This document shows, in pieces, positions 16,962 through 26,370 of a stretch of 38,105 nucleotides of DNA. The position numbers and the translations under genes were made by a program. The notes beneath the pieces were generated by a model. That model ran no database searches, was not told the origin of the DNA, and worked only from the letters and a program-made list of their open reading frames with translations. Origin of the DNA: Candidatus Firestoneibacteriota bacterium (GTDB taxonomy: Bacteria; Oederibacteriota; D2-FULL-39-29; CAIOVX01); NCBI GenBank assembly GCA_903916325.1, contig CAIWWK010000055.1:1-38105 (forward strand). Direction: 5' to 3'. Positions within the stretch are counted from its first letter, which is position 1; the number at the start of each line of letters is the position of its first letter.

Positions 16962-18269
16962 ATGAGAAAAGCCTTCTGCGCATTACTGTTGCTGATTTTT
17001 CTCCTTTGCAATCCCCATGCCGGCATAATTTCACTAAAAGATTGTGTTGATAAATCCATTACTTCCTCAACCGCTGTTTCACAATCTGCGCAGGACCTCC
17101 GCAAAGCCGTAAATGACGCGGGTATCTACCGCGCCCCCTTCTATCCGTCCGTCGGATTCAGCTTCAATGCTGCGCTTGCAGGATATGACGCGAACGGCAA
17201 TCCGGTAAATCTCTTAACCTTTTATCCCGACAACTATACGGCTACTTTGCAGGCGGGCTACAACCTGTTTAATATGTGGAAAGATTCAGACAAACTGTCC
17301 TATTACATTAAAAAGCAGGAAGAAGCGGAACTTAAACTGGCAAGCGCGAAACAGGATGCCGCGTGGAATAGCATCAAGGCTTTCTATGAAGTGCTTAAGG
17401 CGCAGAAATCGCTTATGGTCTCCGAAATACTCCTGAAACAGCGGCAGGAAAACCTGAAACTCACAGAAAGTTTGTACCGGGCGGGCATAAAATCTAAGAG
17501 CTATTTCCTTGACGCTCAGGTGCAGCTGGCAAACAGCAACATAGCGGTGATAAGCGGAAATAATTCGGTGCTTGCGGCAAGGGCGGCGCTAAACTACCTG
17601 CTCGGTCTTGCTCCCGATGCCGAAACGCTTCCTGAGGATGACCTCAAATTTGTCAAATACGAAAAGAGTGCCGGTCAGGCGCTTCTCTCCGCTTTTAACA
17701 ACAGGCCTGACTGGCTCATCCTGGCAAAAGAGAAAGAAGGGAGCGTTGTTAATCTCGGTCTTGTTGAACGGGACCTGCTCCCCTATGTAAGTTTGGACGC
17801 TTCATACGGTTTATACCTTGATAAATACGCGAGAGACAGCAGCCTCTGGACTCACAGAGGCGCGCTTGACCAGAACTCCGGCTGGGGAATATCCCTGTCC
17901 TTGAGCTACCCGATCTTTGACGGCGGGGTTAATTCGCTTAAAGCGGAAAATGCAAAAATAGAATTGAAAATATTTGACATTCAGGAGGCTTCACTAAGGC
18001 GTTTTATAAACAAAGAAGTCTTCCTTGAATGGAACGACCTGGACCGAATCTATAAGAACGTGCCCGTTTACGAGCAGCAGGTGGGGCTCTCCAAAGAGAG
18101 CATGGAAATAACGCGGAGCAAGTACAGGGAAGGGACGGCTTCTTTCCTTGAGCTTGTTGACGCGGAAGTTAACTACAGCTCGGCTCAGATAAACTGGTAC
18201 CAGTCAATCTACGATTATAAATCCCAGACCGCGGACCTTCTGAAAGCGATGGGAGTAAAACTGTTTTAA
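16962..18269 (+). CDS. TolC-family outer-membrane efflux protein
   Basis: 435 aa; signal peptide; long helical repeats (LKLTESLYRAGIKSKSYFLDAQVQLANSNIAVISG..., ITRSKYREGTASFLELVDAEVNYSSAQINWYQSIYDYKSQTADLLKAMG). Confidence 0.92.
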   Translation: MRKAFCALLLLIFLLCNPHAGIISLKDCVDKSITSSTAVSQSAQDLRKAVNDAGIYRAPFYPSVGFSFNAALAGYDANGNPVNLLTFYPDNYTATLQAGYNLFNMWKDSDKLSYYIKKQEEAELKLASAKQDAAWNSIKAFYEVLKAQKSLMVSEILLKQRQENLKLTESLYRAGIKSKSYFLDAQVQLANSNIAVISGNNSVLAARAALNYLLGLAPDAETLPEDDLKFVKYEKSAGQALLSAFNNRPDWLILAKEKEGSVVNLGLVERDLLPYVSLDASYGLYLDKYARDSSLWTHRGALDQNSGWGISLSLSYPIFDGGVNSLKAENAKIELKIFDIQEASLRRFINKEVFLEWNDLDRIYKNVPVYEQQVGLSKESMEITRSKYREGTASFLELVDAEVNYSSAQINWYQSIYDYKSQTADLLKAMGVKLF

Positions 18270-18278
18270 AGGGGTAAA

Positions 18279-19250
18279 ATGAGAATGAAGACAGCGGTTT
18301 TTTGCGCCTGCAGTCTGGCTCTTTTGTTCTGCGGCTGCAACCGGGAGAATAAACCCTTGCAGGCGAACGGGGCTCCGGTTGAAATCAAACTTAAAGAAGT
18401 AAAGAGAGGCGATATTACCGAAAAACTCTCCGAGGTGGGCAAGTTAGAGCCCTTAAGCTCCGTAAAGGTAAAATCCAACGTGACCGGCACAGTAAAGAAA
18501 CTCCTGGTAGATGACGGGTATACTGTGAAAAGAGGCCAGCTTCTCGCGGTAATCCAACCGGGAAGGGAGGCGGAGCAGTACCAATCGTCAGAGGTACGGT
18601 CGACGGCTTCAGGGGTAATTATAGACAAGTCGGTAGAAGAAGGCGATATGGTGACTTCCGGCCTGTCCGAATATTCCGGCGGCTCCATAATGATGACGAT
18701 AGCGGAAATGAGCAGAATGCTTGTCCGTGTGGACATAAACGAAGTTGATATCGGAAAGGTGAAGGTAGGACTGCCCGCCAAGATACGGGTTGAAGCTTTC
18801 TCCGACAAGCAGATAGAGGGCAAAGTAACAAGAATCTCTCCTATGGCAAAACTGAGCTCGGACGGCAAGATAAATGTGTTCAATACCGAAGTAGAGGTCA
18901 TAACCAAAGTCCCGGAACTGCGTCCGGGCATGAAGACCGTCGTGGAGATAAAACTTGATGAAAGAAAGAATGTCCTTATTCTTCCGATAGAGGCGGTTTT
19001 TGAAGAAAAGGACGATGAGACCGGCGTGAACGAGCAGGTGCTCTATGTCTGCACCGGGAATGATCAGTATGAAAGAAAGAGCGTGAAGACCGGCCTCTAT
19101 GATGAAACTAATATTGAGATACTAGAAGGGGCCGCGGAGAAAGATAAAGTCGCTCTCTCGAAACCAGCCGGTTTAGGCGCCTCCCTTAAAGTAAGCGACC
19201 GTTCCAAGGCAAGAAGAATGCCGGGCGGCACTGTGGGGAGGAGTTTCTGA
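18279..19250 (+). CDS. HlyD/MacA-like periplasmic adaptor, predicted lipoprotein
   Basis: 323 aa; lipobox-like LLFCGC; VKSNVTGTVKKLLVDDGYTVKRGQLLAVIQPG; RPGMKTVVEIKLDERKNVLILPIEAV. Confidence 0.9.
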   Translation: MRMKTAVFCACSLALLFCGCNRENKPLQANGAPVEIKLKEVKRGDITEKLSEVGKLEPLSSVKVKSNVTGTVKKLLVDDGYTVKRGQLLAVIQPGREAEQYQSSEVRSTASGVIIDKSVEEGDMVTSGLSEYSGGSIMMTIAEMSRMLVRVDINEVDIGKVKVGLPAKIRVEAFSDKQIEGKVTRISPMAKLSSDGKINVFNTEVEVITKVPELRPGMKTVVEIKLDERKNVLILPIEAVFEEKDDETGVNEQVLYVCTGNDQYERKSVKTGLYDETNIEILEGAAEKDKVALSKPAGLGASLKVSDRSKARRMPGGTVGRSF

Positions 19251-20473
19251 AACTCATCTCGCCTTTTACCGTACTAAAACTCGGCCTGAAGGAGCTGTTT
19301 TCTCACAAGCTCCGTTCATTCCTGACCATGCTCGGAATAGTTCTCGGCACAGGGTCTCTCATCAGCCTCTTTTCCATAGTTGACGGCGGCAAGCAGAACA
19401 GTTTGAACTGGATGAAGGAAGTCGGCGGGCTGGAAAAAGTAGCCGTGCTGAACCAGGAAATCCCGCAGACCGACAGGCTGAAACTGAACCGCTCGAAGGG
19501 CCGCACCACCGGTGACGCCGCGGCGCTCAAGGAGAAGGCCGATACGCTCTCAGTGGTTTCACCCGAGGTTGAACTGTGGACGAGACTGGAATATCAACGG
19601 CGCGCCTACCGGTGTTATGTTTACGGCGGCACTCCGGATTTCTTCACGATCAACAAATATGAAGTTGGACGCGGGAGAGGGATCACCGGGTTTGACCTGC
19701 GCAGGAACGCGAGGGTTGCCGTATTAGGGTCTCGGGTGGTTTCTGAACTCTTCAAGAATGCGGAACCGCTCGGCAAGTACATTTACATAAAAGGCCAGTA
19801 CTTCCTGATAGTCGGGGTGATGAAGAAATATGAGATGTGGTTCGGAAAGAGGAACGCGATAGATTTCAAGAATAACTGGGTTTTTATACCGGTCACCACA
19901 ATGCAGAACCGTATCACCGGCAACGACTCTGTAACCTACCTTAATATCCAGATTAAAGATACAGACCGTATGGACAGCGCCATCCAGCAGGTCAGGAACA
20001 TTCTGCTTAAGCGCCATTTTAATATAGAGGACTTCAAATTTGATACTCGTGAAGAGCAGATGGCCCAGATTCAGCAAAGCACGAATATGTGGTCGTTGAT
20101 ACTGGGTGCGATAGGGTTCATTTCTCTGCTTGTGGGCGGGCTCGGGATTATGAACATCATGCTTGCCTCGGTAACTGAACGCACCAGGGAGATAGGCGTA
20201 AGAAGGGCCATTGGGGCAAAGAAGCACCACGTTCTTTCACAGTTTCTTGCAGAAGCATTCATAATAAGCATTATGGGTGGAGTGCTGGGGATTGTTTTTG
20301 GCATCATAATTATCAAGATATTTGCTACCTTCCCGGACATAACCCCAAAACTCTCCTTCAGCGCTGTTGCCCTGTCTTTCAGTTTCTCTGTATCTGTCGG
20401 GCTTTTTTTCGGTGTTTACCCCGCAAGCAGAGCCGCCGGTCTTAACCCAATTGAAGCCCTTCGCTACGAATAA
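19247..20473 (+). CDS. MacB/FtsX-like ABC permease without fused NBD; likely CTG start
   Basis: Track begins at ATG 19328, but the frame upstream reads LKLISPFTVLKLGLKELFSHKLRSFLTMLGIVLG, matching the conserved MacB-permease N-terminus; GGGGAGGAG precedes CTG 19247. C-terminus ASVTERTREIGVRRAIGAKKHHVLSQFLAEA...YPASRAAGLNPIEALRYE. Confidence 0.88.
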   Translation: MKLISPFTVLKLGLKELFSHKLRSFLTMLGIVLGTGSLISLFSIVDGGKQNSLNWMKEVGGLEKVAVLNQEIPQTDRLKLNRSKGRTTGDAAALKEKADTLSVVSPEVELWTRLEYQRRAYRCYVYGGTPDFFTINKYEVGRGRGITGFDLRRNARVAVLGSRVVSELFKNAEPLGKYIYIKGQYFLIVGVMKKYEMWFGKRNAIDFKNNWVFIPVTTMQNRITGNDSVTYLNIQIKDTDRMDSAIQQVRNILLKRHFNIEDFKFDTREEQMAQIQQSTNMWSLILGAIGFISLLVGGLGIMNIMLASVTERTREIGVRRAIGAKKHHVLSQFLAEAFIISIMGGVLGIVFGIIIIKIFATFPDITPKLSFSAVALSFSFSVSVGLFFGVYPASRAAGLNPIEALRYE

Positions 20474-20491
20474 CCAATTTCTGATTTAAGG

Positions 20492-20520
20492 TTGACGAAT
20501 AAAACCTTTAGTGTTATAAT
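20492..20520 (+). promoter_or_regulatory. Candidate strong promoter upstream of pilD
   Basis: TTGACG (20492-20497) - 17 bp - TATAAT (20515-20520). Confidence 0.7.
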
Positions 20521-20573
20521 GTGAATACTGGTTTGAAGCTAAATAGTCTAACTCAATACAGAACAGGGATAAA

Positions 20574-21353
20574 ATGACAGAGCATGCCTTTCAATCCGTC
20601 ATGATATTTTTGACCGGTCTAATATTCGGCAGTTTTTTTAATGTATGCATATACAGAATACCATCAAAACGCTCTTTGATGTTTCCGAATTCCTTCTGTC
20701 CTCAATGCAAGAAACCGATTCAATGGTATGACAATATACCTTTGCTTGGCTATGCCCTGTTGGCAGGAAAGTGCAGGAGTTGCGGAAAGCCCATTCCCGT
20801 AAGATATCCTCTGGTTGAGGCTTTGACGGGAATACTATTTTTGCTCTTGTTTCTCAAATTCGGTGTTTCCTATATGTTTCTCAGAGGTGTTGTGCTCACC
20901 GGGTTTTTAATTGTTATTGGTTTTATTGATTTCGACACGCAATATATTTATGAAGTTACGACAATTCCGCTTGTTCTGGTTGGGTTATTCCTGAGCCTAT
21001 TGCCAGGGGGCAACCCGTGGAATTCGCTGCTTGGAACCGTAACCGGAGCGGGCATTCTTTATGTAATCGGCATGATAAGCATAGTTTTGTTCAAGAAAGA
21101 GGGAATGGGCGGAGGGGATGTCTATCTTGCCGGCGCAATAGGAGCTTTTCTTGGCTGGAAAGGGGCTATCGCGATGCTTTTTCTTTCCTTTATTGTTGGA
21201 GCTGTGGTGAGCGTAGTTTTAATAGGCCTGAAAATATTGAACCGAAAGTCCATGATTCCGTTCGGGCCCTATATAGCGGCAAGCGCGCTTGCCGTGTTTT
21301 TCTTCGGCGATAAATTGATATGGCTTGTAATGCCGCTTCTGCCTCGTAATTAG
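20574..21353 (+). CDS. pilD: Prepilin peptidase / N-methyltransferase
   Basis: 259 aa; GSFFNVCIYRIP, CPQCKKPIQWYDNIPLLGYALLAGKCRSCGKPIPVRYPLVE, FIDFDTQYI, GGGDVYLAGAIGAFLGW. Confidence 0.95.
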   Translation: MTEHAFQSVMIFLTGLIFGSFFNVCIYRIPSKRSLMFPNSFCPQCKKPIQWYDNIPLLGYALLAGKCRSCGKPIPVRYPLVEALTGILFLLLFLKFGVSYMFLRGVVLTGFLIVIGFIDFDTQYIYEVTTIPLVLVGLFLSLLPGGNPWNSLLGTVTGAGILYVIGMISIVLFKKEGMGGGDVYLAGAIGAFLGWKGAIAMLFLSFIVGAVVSVVLIGLKILNRKSMIPFGPYIAASALAVFFFGDKLIWLVMPLLPRN

Positions 21354-21362
21354 CATGAGTGG

Positions 21363-21391
21363 TTGACTAAATAGAGGGTCTTTGGTACTAT
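21363..21391 (+). promoter_or_regulatory. Candidate promoter for the pilMNOQ operon
   Basis: TTGACT (21363-21368) - 17 bp - TACTAT (21386-21391), with TG at the extended -10 position. Confidence 0.6.
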
Positions 21392-21451
21392 TATTAATAT
21401 ATTTCCGTAAAAACATTTGTTTTCAATTTGATTTTTAGGGGTGGTGTACAG

Positions 21452-22534
21452 ATGCCGCACATAGGGCTTGACATAGGCTCCTACAGCGTTAAAGCCTGCC
21501 AGATGAAAGAAAAGGGCGGGAAGTACACTCTTGTTAATTTTGGCGTCGCCGATATTTCAGAAGAACTTATAGAGGGAATGGACCCGGCGCAGAAAGATGT
21601 TTTGGTGTTTGACGCTGTAAAGAGAGTGCTTTCCGACAATAATATCAAAGGCACTTCTTTGAGCCTCTCGGTTTCCGGCGATCAGGTTATAGTGCGCTAC
21701 ATAAAACTTCCTTTTATGACCAGGGAAGAGTTAAAGAGCACCATCAGAATAGACGGTGAGCAGTATATTCCTTTTAATATTAATGAATGCGTGCTGGATT
21801 TCTCAATGCTCGGAGAGATAGTGGAAGAAGGGCAGAAGAAAATAGAAGTACTGCTTGTTGCGGTAAAAGAAGAGGTTGTGAACCAGTACCTTTCCCTGGT
21901 CAAGAGCCTCGGGTTTGATATTACCGTCATAGATGTTGACTGTTTTGCGCTGCAGAACGCTTACGAAGCCGTTTATGGCGTCAAGCCGGAAGAAGTTGTC
22001 GCGCTGTTGAACATCGGCGCCAAATATTCCAATATAAATATCATTGAAGGCGGAGTGACAATGTATTCCAGGGATATCCCGTTTGGCGGAGCCCTGCTGA
22101 CAAAGGATATTGCCCGTGAGCTGGCCTGCACTTTCCCGGAAGCGGAGAAGATTAAGAAGGAGACCGGCGGCATCATTATTGAAAGCGAAGAGACCAAGCT
22201 TACAAGGATTCCCAGTAAGGATGACAAGAAAATAAGGATTTACGGGGCTATGGTGCCTACTATAAACAAACTGATCACTGAAGTCCGGAGGGCTTTTGAT
22301 TTCTATGAATCATCCTCTAAGAAAAAATCTATCACGAAAATTGTCCTGTCCGGCGGCACGGCGAAACTGAGGAACATTGATAAATTCATCAGCGAAAGGA
22401 TGAAACTCCCGGTTGAGCTTTTTGACGCGTTCAAGGACGTTGAAAGGGAAGACCCACGGATAGAATTAAAACTGCAGGAAACATATTTGTACGCTCCGGT
22501 AAGCCTGGGACTCTCGCTGCGGAGGCCTAAATAA
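21452..22534 (+). CDS. pilM: Type IV pilus assembly protein PilM
   Basis: MPHIGLDIGSYSVKACQMKEKGGKYTLVNFG..., IRIDGEQYIPFNINECVLDF, VLSGGTAKLRNIDKFISERM; actin-like ATPase fold. Confidence 0.94.
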   Translation: MPHIGLDIGSYSVKACQMKEKGGKYTLVNFGVADISEELIEGMDPAQKDVLVFDAVKRVLSDNNIKGTSLSLSVSGDQVIVRYIKLPFMTREELKSTIRIDGEQYIPFNINECVLDFSMLGEIVEEGQKKIEVLLVAVKEEVVNQYLSLVKSLGFDITVIDVDCFALQNAYEAVYGVKPEEVVALLNIGAKYSNINIIEGGVTMYSRDIPFGGALLTKDIARELACTFPEAEKIKKETGGIIIESEETKLTRIPSKDDKKIRIYGAMVPTINKLITEVRRAFDFYESSSKKKSITKIVLSGGTAKLRNIDKFISERMKLPVELFDAFKDVEREDPRIELKLQETYLYAPVSLGLSLRRPK

Positions 22535-23625
22535 TGCTTGAATTAAACCTGGTTCCCGAGAGTTACATTAAGGCCAAAAGAATGGCACGTATACTGGCTG
22601 TCGCCATCGGCGGAGGTATACTGCTTATTGCGATACTTGCGATGTTTTACGTCTACACCATGTCGCAGATCTCAAATCTCAAGGGAGACATTAGCAGGGT
22701 AGAACTGGAGAAAAAGAAGTACGCCAAAACACTGGCCGATATAGAACTCTTAAACTCCAAGACCAAGGCGGTGGAAGAGAGGCTCAAATCAATAGACGAA
22801 CTGCAGGAGCAGCAGGCGCTCTGGATACTGCTTGTTGATGATTTCGGCAAATGCGTGCCAAATAACCTGTGGGTGATCTCGCTTAACAATAAAAGGGAGG
22901 CCGGCGGAACAAGGACTTTTTCCTGCTCCGGCATAAGTCTTTTCAAAGAAGTCATCGCAGACCTGCTTGTAAGACTCAATTCTTCAAAGTTCTACCGTAA
23001 TGTGTCGCTTTCCACTATGGCAGAAACAACTTCGGCAGGGCTGCGCGCCTACAATTTCAGAATAACCTTTACCTCGATTGAAGATAATAAGGTCCTGCCG
23101 CAGAGACTTGTGGGGATAAAAGAGGCAGGAAAAACAGGAATCTTTGACGGCACGTATGTCAACACGACGCTCGGCTGCAGCCTTTCAAAGTCTGAAGGCT
23201 GGAATATCTCGGACAAAACTCCTCTGCCGAATATGCTGGCGGTTATTACGAGGGAGAGAAAGCAGAATTCCGGCAAGTTTTCGCCAAATGTGACGCTTGC
23301 CTCAGAGAGGCTAAAGGAGCAATTCAAGGACTCGAAACTGTACGCGCTCTCGGTGGAAGAATCGCTCAAGAAAACAGTAAAAGGCTACGGCAGGATTTCA
23401 GAGCGCGAGATTTTCATAAAGAACCTGCGGTGTTACGAAACCGTCATAATCTTTAGGTCCCCGTCCCGGCTGGAATCCGGCAAGCAGCTAGAAATAAAAC
23501 AGCGCAGGGTCTATTTTGTAAAGAACAACACCGGGTTCGTGATAAGCTGCACGGATGCGACCTCCGGATTTGAATCCGGACGGGAAGATTTCGAATCCAT
23601 AATAAATACTTTCAGAGTTTTGTAG
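22534..23625 (+). CDS. pilN: PilN-like protein with an extra C-terminal domain
   Basis: 363 aa; N-terminal ELNLVP + TM helix + coiled coil typical of PilN; roughly 165 further residues beyond the usual PilN length. Confidence 0.88.
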   Translation: MLELNLVPESYIKAKRMARILAVAIGGGILLIAILAMFYVYTMSQISNLKGDISRVELEKKKYAKTLADIELLNSKTKAVEERLKSIDELQEQQALWILLVDDFGKCVPNNLWVISLNNKREAGGTRTFSCSGISLFKEVIADLLVRLNSSKFYRNVSLSTMAETTSAGLRAYNFRITFTSIEDNKVLPQRLVGIKEAGKTGIFDGTYVNTTLGCSLSKSEGWNISDKTPLPNMLAVITRERKQNSGKFSPNVTLASERLKEQFKDSKLYALSVEESLKKTVKGYGRISEREIFIKNLRCYETVIIFRSPSRLESGKQLEIKQRRVYFVKNNTGFVISCTDATSGFESGREDFESIINTFRVL

Positions 23626-23637
23626 GAAGGCGGAAAA

Positions 23638-24561
23638 ATGACACCACAACAGCAGAAATGGGCGGCAATAATCCTCGGCGTTGGCGCCGCCATATTTTGC
23701 TATGTATATTTTCTTTACCTTCCGCTTTCCGAACAGATAAGCGTCCTCAATAAAGACTTGGCGAAGAAACAACAGGAACTTGACGACGCCAAGGTAAAAG
23801 TAAAACAAATGGATATGCTTAAGGCGCAGAATATAGATCTTGAACGGGATCTTAATTTCACCAGGAAGAGGCTTGCAAAGAACGATGACCAGCCCGGAAT
23901 AATAAAAGAAATCAGCAGAGTCGCGGCAGAGAAGAATGTTGCCATTATGTCCCTTGAGTTCCAAAAGACCGCGCCCGGGCCAAAGGGATTTTATTCAGAG
24001 ATACCTATCAAACTTAGCGTTATCTCCGATTACACCGCTTTCGGCCAGTTCCTGACCGGGCTTGGTTATTCTACCAGGCTTATAAACTGTTTTGACTGCC
24101 AGTTCTCGGCGAACACGGATCAGAAAGGAAGCACCAGTGTTTCGGCAATGTTCAAGGCGTTCGTGCTCACCGGCGACCTTGAGTCCGGAGATAAAACCGC
24201 AAAAGAAGAGATAAATGAGAGAGCCATTGAGCCTCTATTTCGCTACACGCAGGAATCAGGCAAAGATCCGTTCAAATCTCTGTCCGGCAACGAGCTGCAG
24301 CAGGTTGCTTCGGAGCTCAACATTATGTCGCTCCGGCTTGAGAGCGTTGTCGTGCTCAGCAAGACCAAACTCGCCGTTCTTGTCGACGGCAGCAACGTGC
24401 CATATTATCTTATAGGCAGCAAACTTTACAACAAAGATAAAACTGAGGTTATAAAATACATAGAGGGAAGTTTTGATAGCGGGAGAGTTGAACTTAAGCA
24501 GACAGATCCGGTCTCGGGCAGTGTAAAACAGCGTTTGCTGGATATACCCGGGAACCGCTGA
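23638..24561 (+). CDS. pilO: PilO-like protein with a PilP-like C-terminal region
   Basis: 307 aa; TM + coiled coil + SLEFQKTAPGPKGFYSEIPIKLSVISDYTAFGQFLTGL typical of PilO; C-terminal MSLRLESVVVLSKTKLAVLVDGSNVPYYLIGSKLYNKDKTEVIKYIEGSFDSGRVEL is PilP-like. Confidence 0.88.
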   Translation: MTPQQQKWAAIILGVGAAIFCYVYFLYLPLSEQISVLNKDLAKKQQELDDAKVKVKQMDMLKAQNIDLERDLNFTRKRLAKNDDQPGIIKEISRVAAEKNVAIMSLEFQKTAPGPKGFYSEIPIKLSVISDYTAFGQFLTGLGYSTRLINCFDCQFSANTDQKGSTSVSAMFKAFVLTGDLESGDKTAKEEINERAIEPLFRYTQESGKDPFKSLSGNELQQVASELNIMSLRLESVVVLSKTKLAVLVDGSNVPYYLIGSKLYNKDKTEVIKYIEGSFDSGRVELKQTDPVSGSVKQRLLDIPGNR

Positions 24562-24611
24562 AGCATTTAATAATTTTCGTGGCGTTAAGCGCCGATATTA
24601 AGGAGAGAATC

Positions 24612-26348
24612 ATGAAAATCATAAAACTTATCGGGCTCTCGGGAGTGCTGCTTGCCGGCGCGTTATTCGCGCAGGATACGGCTCAGCTCGGCAAGATATC
24701 GGCCTCAGGCGACATGAAAGAGGTGAAGATTTCCGTTCCCATCCAGAAGGGAGATGCTGCAGCCAGTCCTTCTAAAACAAACGCCGCGGTGATTCTGGAT
24801 GTGCTTCCGGCTGTCCTTTCGGCTGCCGGTGAGGAAAAACAAGCGGCAGGGATGCTTGTCACAAAGATAAAATCGGAACAGTACGATAAAACGGTAGTGC
24901 GTTATACTCTTTTTACCTCGGTTCCTTCCGATTTTACCGCTGTCACGGAAAAAGGCAGGATAGTTATTCTGATTAAGCCTTCAATTGTTAAAGCAGAAGT
25001 GCCAAAGCCTGCGGGAACGAAACCTGTTTCCGCAAAACCTGCTGAAGTAGCTCCCGCGGAAGAGCCCCAGTCCTCAATGGATAAGATGACCCAGGTCGCA
25101 GGGGACGAGGTCGCTAAGACCGAGAAAAAGAACTCCGATTCAGAGCTTGTTTTAGGGCATGTTGTCGGCAAGAAAGGAAACATTGACCAGATTGTGGAAC
25201 ACATAAATATATTGAACGCGGACCTGCCTTCGCTTCTGAACATGCTTTGCACCGAGGCAGGTTTCAATCTTGTGACCAGCAAGAGCATCAGCGGGAATAT
25301 TCCAAGTATTCAGCTGAGCAATGTTACGCTCAGGAAGGTTCTTGACCTAATCCTGAAGCAGAACGGCTACGCTTATGAGATAGAAGGCAACATTATCAGG
25401 ATTGCAACGCCGGCTGAGATAAACACAGAAGCAGAATCGGCGCTTCTGGAGACGCGGACCTACGGATTGAGTTTTGCGAAAGCAGCTATAGTGGTCGGGA
25501 CCATTCAGCCGTTCCTCAGTTCCAAAGGAAAGATTCAGGCTGATGCCAGGACCAACGCGCTTATTGTTACAGACATTTCCAAGAAACAGGAGGAAGTGGC
25601 CGACCTGGTAAAAAAACTTGACGCGAAGACTGCGCAGGTCAGCATAGAAGCAAAATTGCTCGATATTAACTATACCGCCGAACAGAATCTCGGCATAAGG
25701 TGGGACATCGAAGGAGGAGGACAGCACAGCCCGATTGGGACAGACATTTATCCTCCCGCCGGCAACTCGGTTTTCCGCGGCACGGTTGCTCCTCCGCAGG
25801 CGACGACCTCAAACGCCGGAACATTGCAATTCGGCGTGGCAGGCAGCACCAACTTCTGGGCCAGCCTGAACGTGCTTATTCAGAACAATGACGCTAATGT
25901 CAAGGCCAGTCCCAGAATCACAACGTTGGATAATACAACTGCCACCATGAATATATCGCAGGCCTACCCGTACCTTTCTTCCTACAATCAGTCAACGGGC
26001 GTGGCGAGCTATTCCTCCGTGGACGCGGGCGTTACGCTTTCGGTTACTCCGCAGGTTAACAGGAATGGTTTTATAACCCTGCAGGTGATACCGACCGTAA
26101 GTTCTGTCGTAAATCCGGGGCCGCCGCCGGTTGTTGATTCCCGTACTGCCTCGACTACCGTGCTTGTCAAGGACGGAGAGACGCTGGTGATCGGCGGAAT
26201 GCTTAGGGACGATGAAACAATAACGACGGCGAAAGTTCCGATACTGGGAGACATACCGCTGCTCGGAGCCCTGCTTTTCCAGAGCAGGTATACGAAGGTC
26301 ACGAAGAGAGACCTTGTGGTTCTTATCACGCCGCGTATACTGGAATAG
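24612..26348 (+). CDS. pilQ: Type IV pilus secretin PilQ
   Basis: 578 aa from ATG 24612 (AAGGAGAGA upstream), signal peptide MKIIKLIGLSGVLLAGALFAQ; secretin domain ending VLVKDGETLVIGGMLRDDETITTAKVPILGDIPLLGALFQ-like...RDLVVLITPRIL. Confidence 0.96.
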   Translation: MKIIKLIGLSGVLLAGALFAQDTAQLGKISASGDMKEVKISVPIQKGDAAASPSKTNAAVILDVLPAVLSAAGEEKQAAGMLVTKIKSEQYDKTVVRYTLFTSVPSDFTAVTEKGRIVILIKPSIVKAEVPKPAGTKPVSAKPAEVAPAEEPQSSMDKMTQVAGDEVAKTEKKNSDSELVLGHVVGKKGNIDQIVEHINILNADLPSLLNMLCTEAGFNLVTSKSISGNIPSIQLSNVTLRKVLDLILKQNGYAYEIEGNIIRIATPAEINTEAESALLETRTYGLSFAKAAIVVGTIQPFLSSKGKIQADARTNALIVTDISKKQEEVADLVKKLDAKTAQVSIEAKLLDINYTAEQNLGIRWDIEGGGQHSPIGTDIYPPAGNSVFRGTVAPPQATTSNAGTLQFGVAGSTNFWASLNVLIQNNDANVKASPRITTLDNTTATMNISQAYPYLSSYNQSTGVASYSSVDAGVTLSVTPQVNRNGFITLQVIPTVSSVVNPGPPPVVDSRTASTTVLVKDGETLVIGGMLRDDETITTAKVPILGDIPLLGALLFQSRYTKVTKRDLVVLITPRILE

Positions 26349-26370
26349 GTTTTTTTTCAAGAGAATCCTG

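Noticed and set aside
20574-26348. Type II secretion system instead of type IV pilus
   Set aside because: The pilM-pilN-pilO-secretin order with PilM-type actin-like ATPase fits T4P; no GspC-F set is visible. Pilins and motor ATPases lie outside the window.
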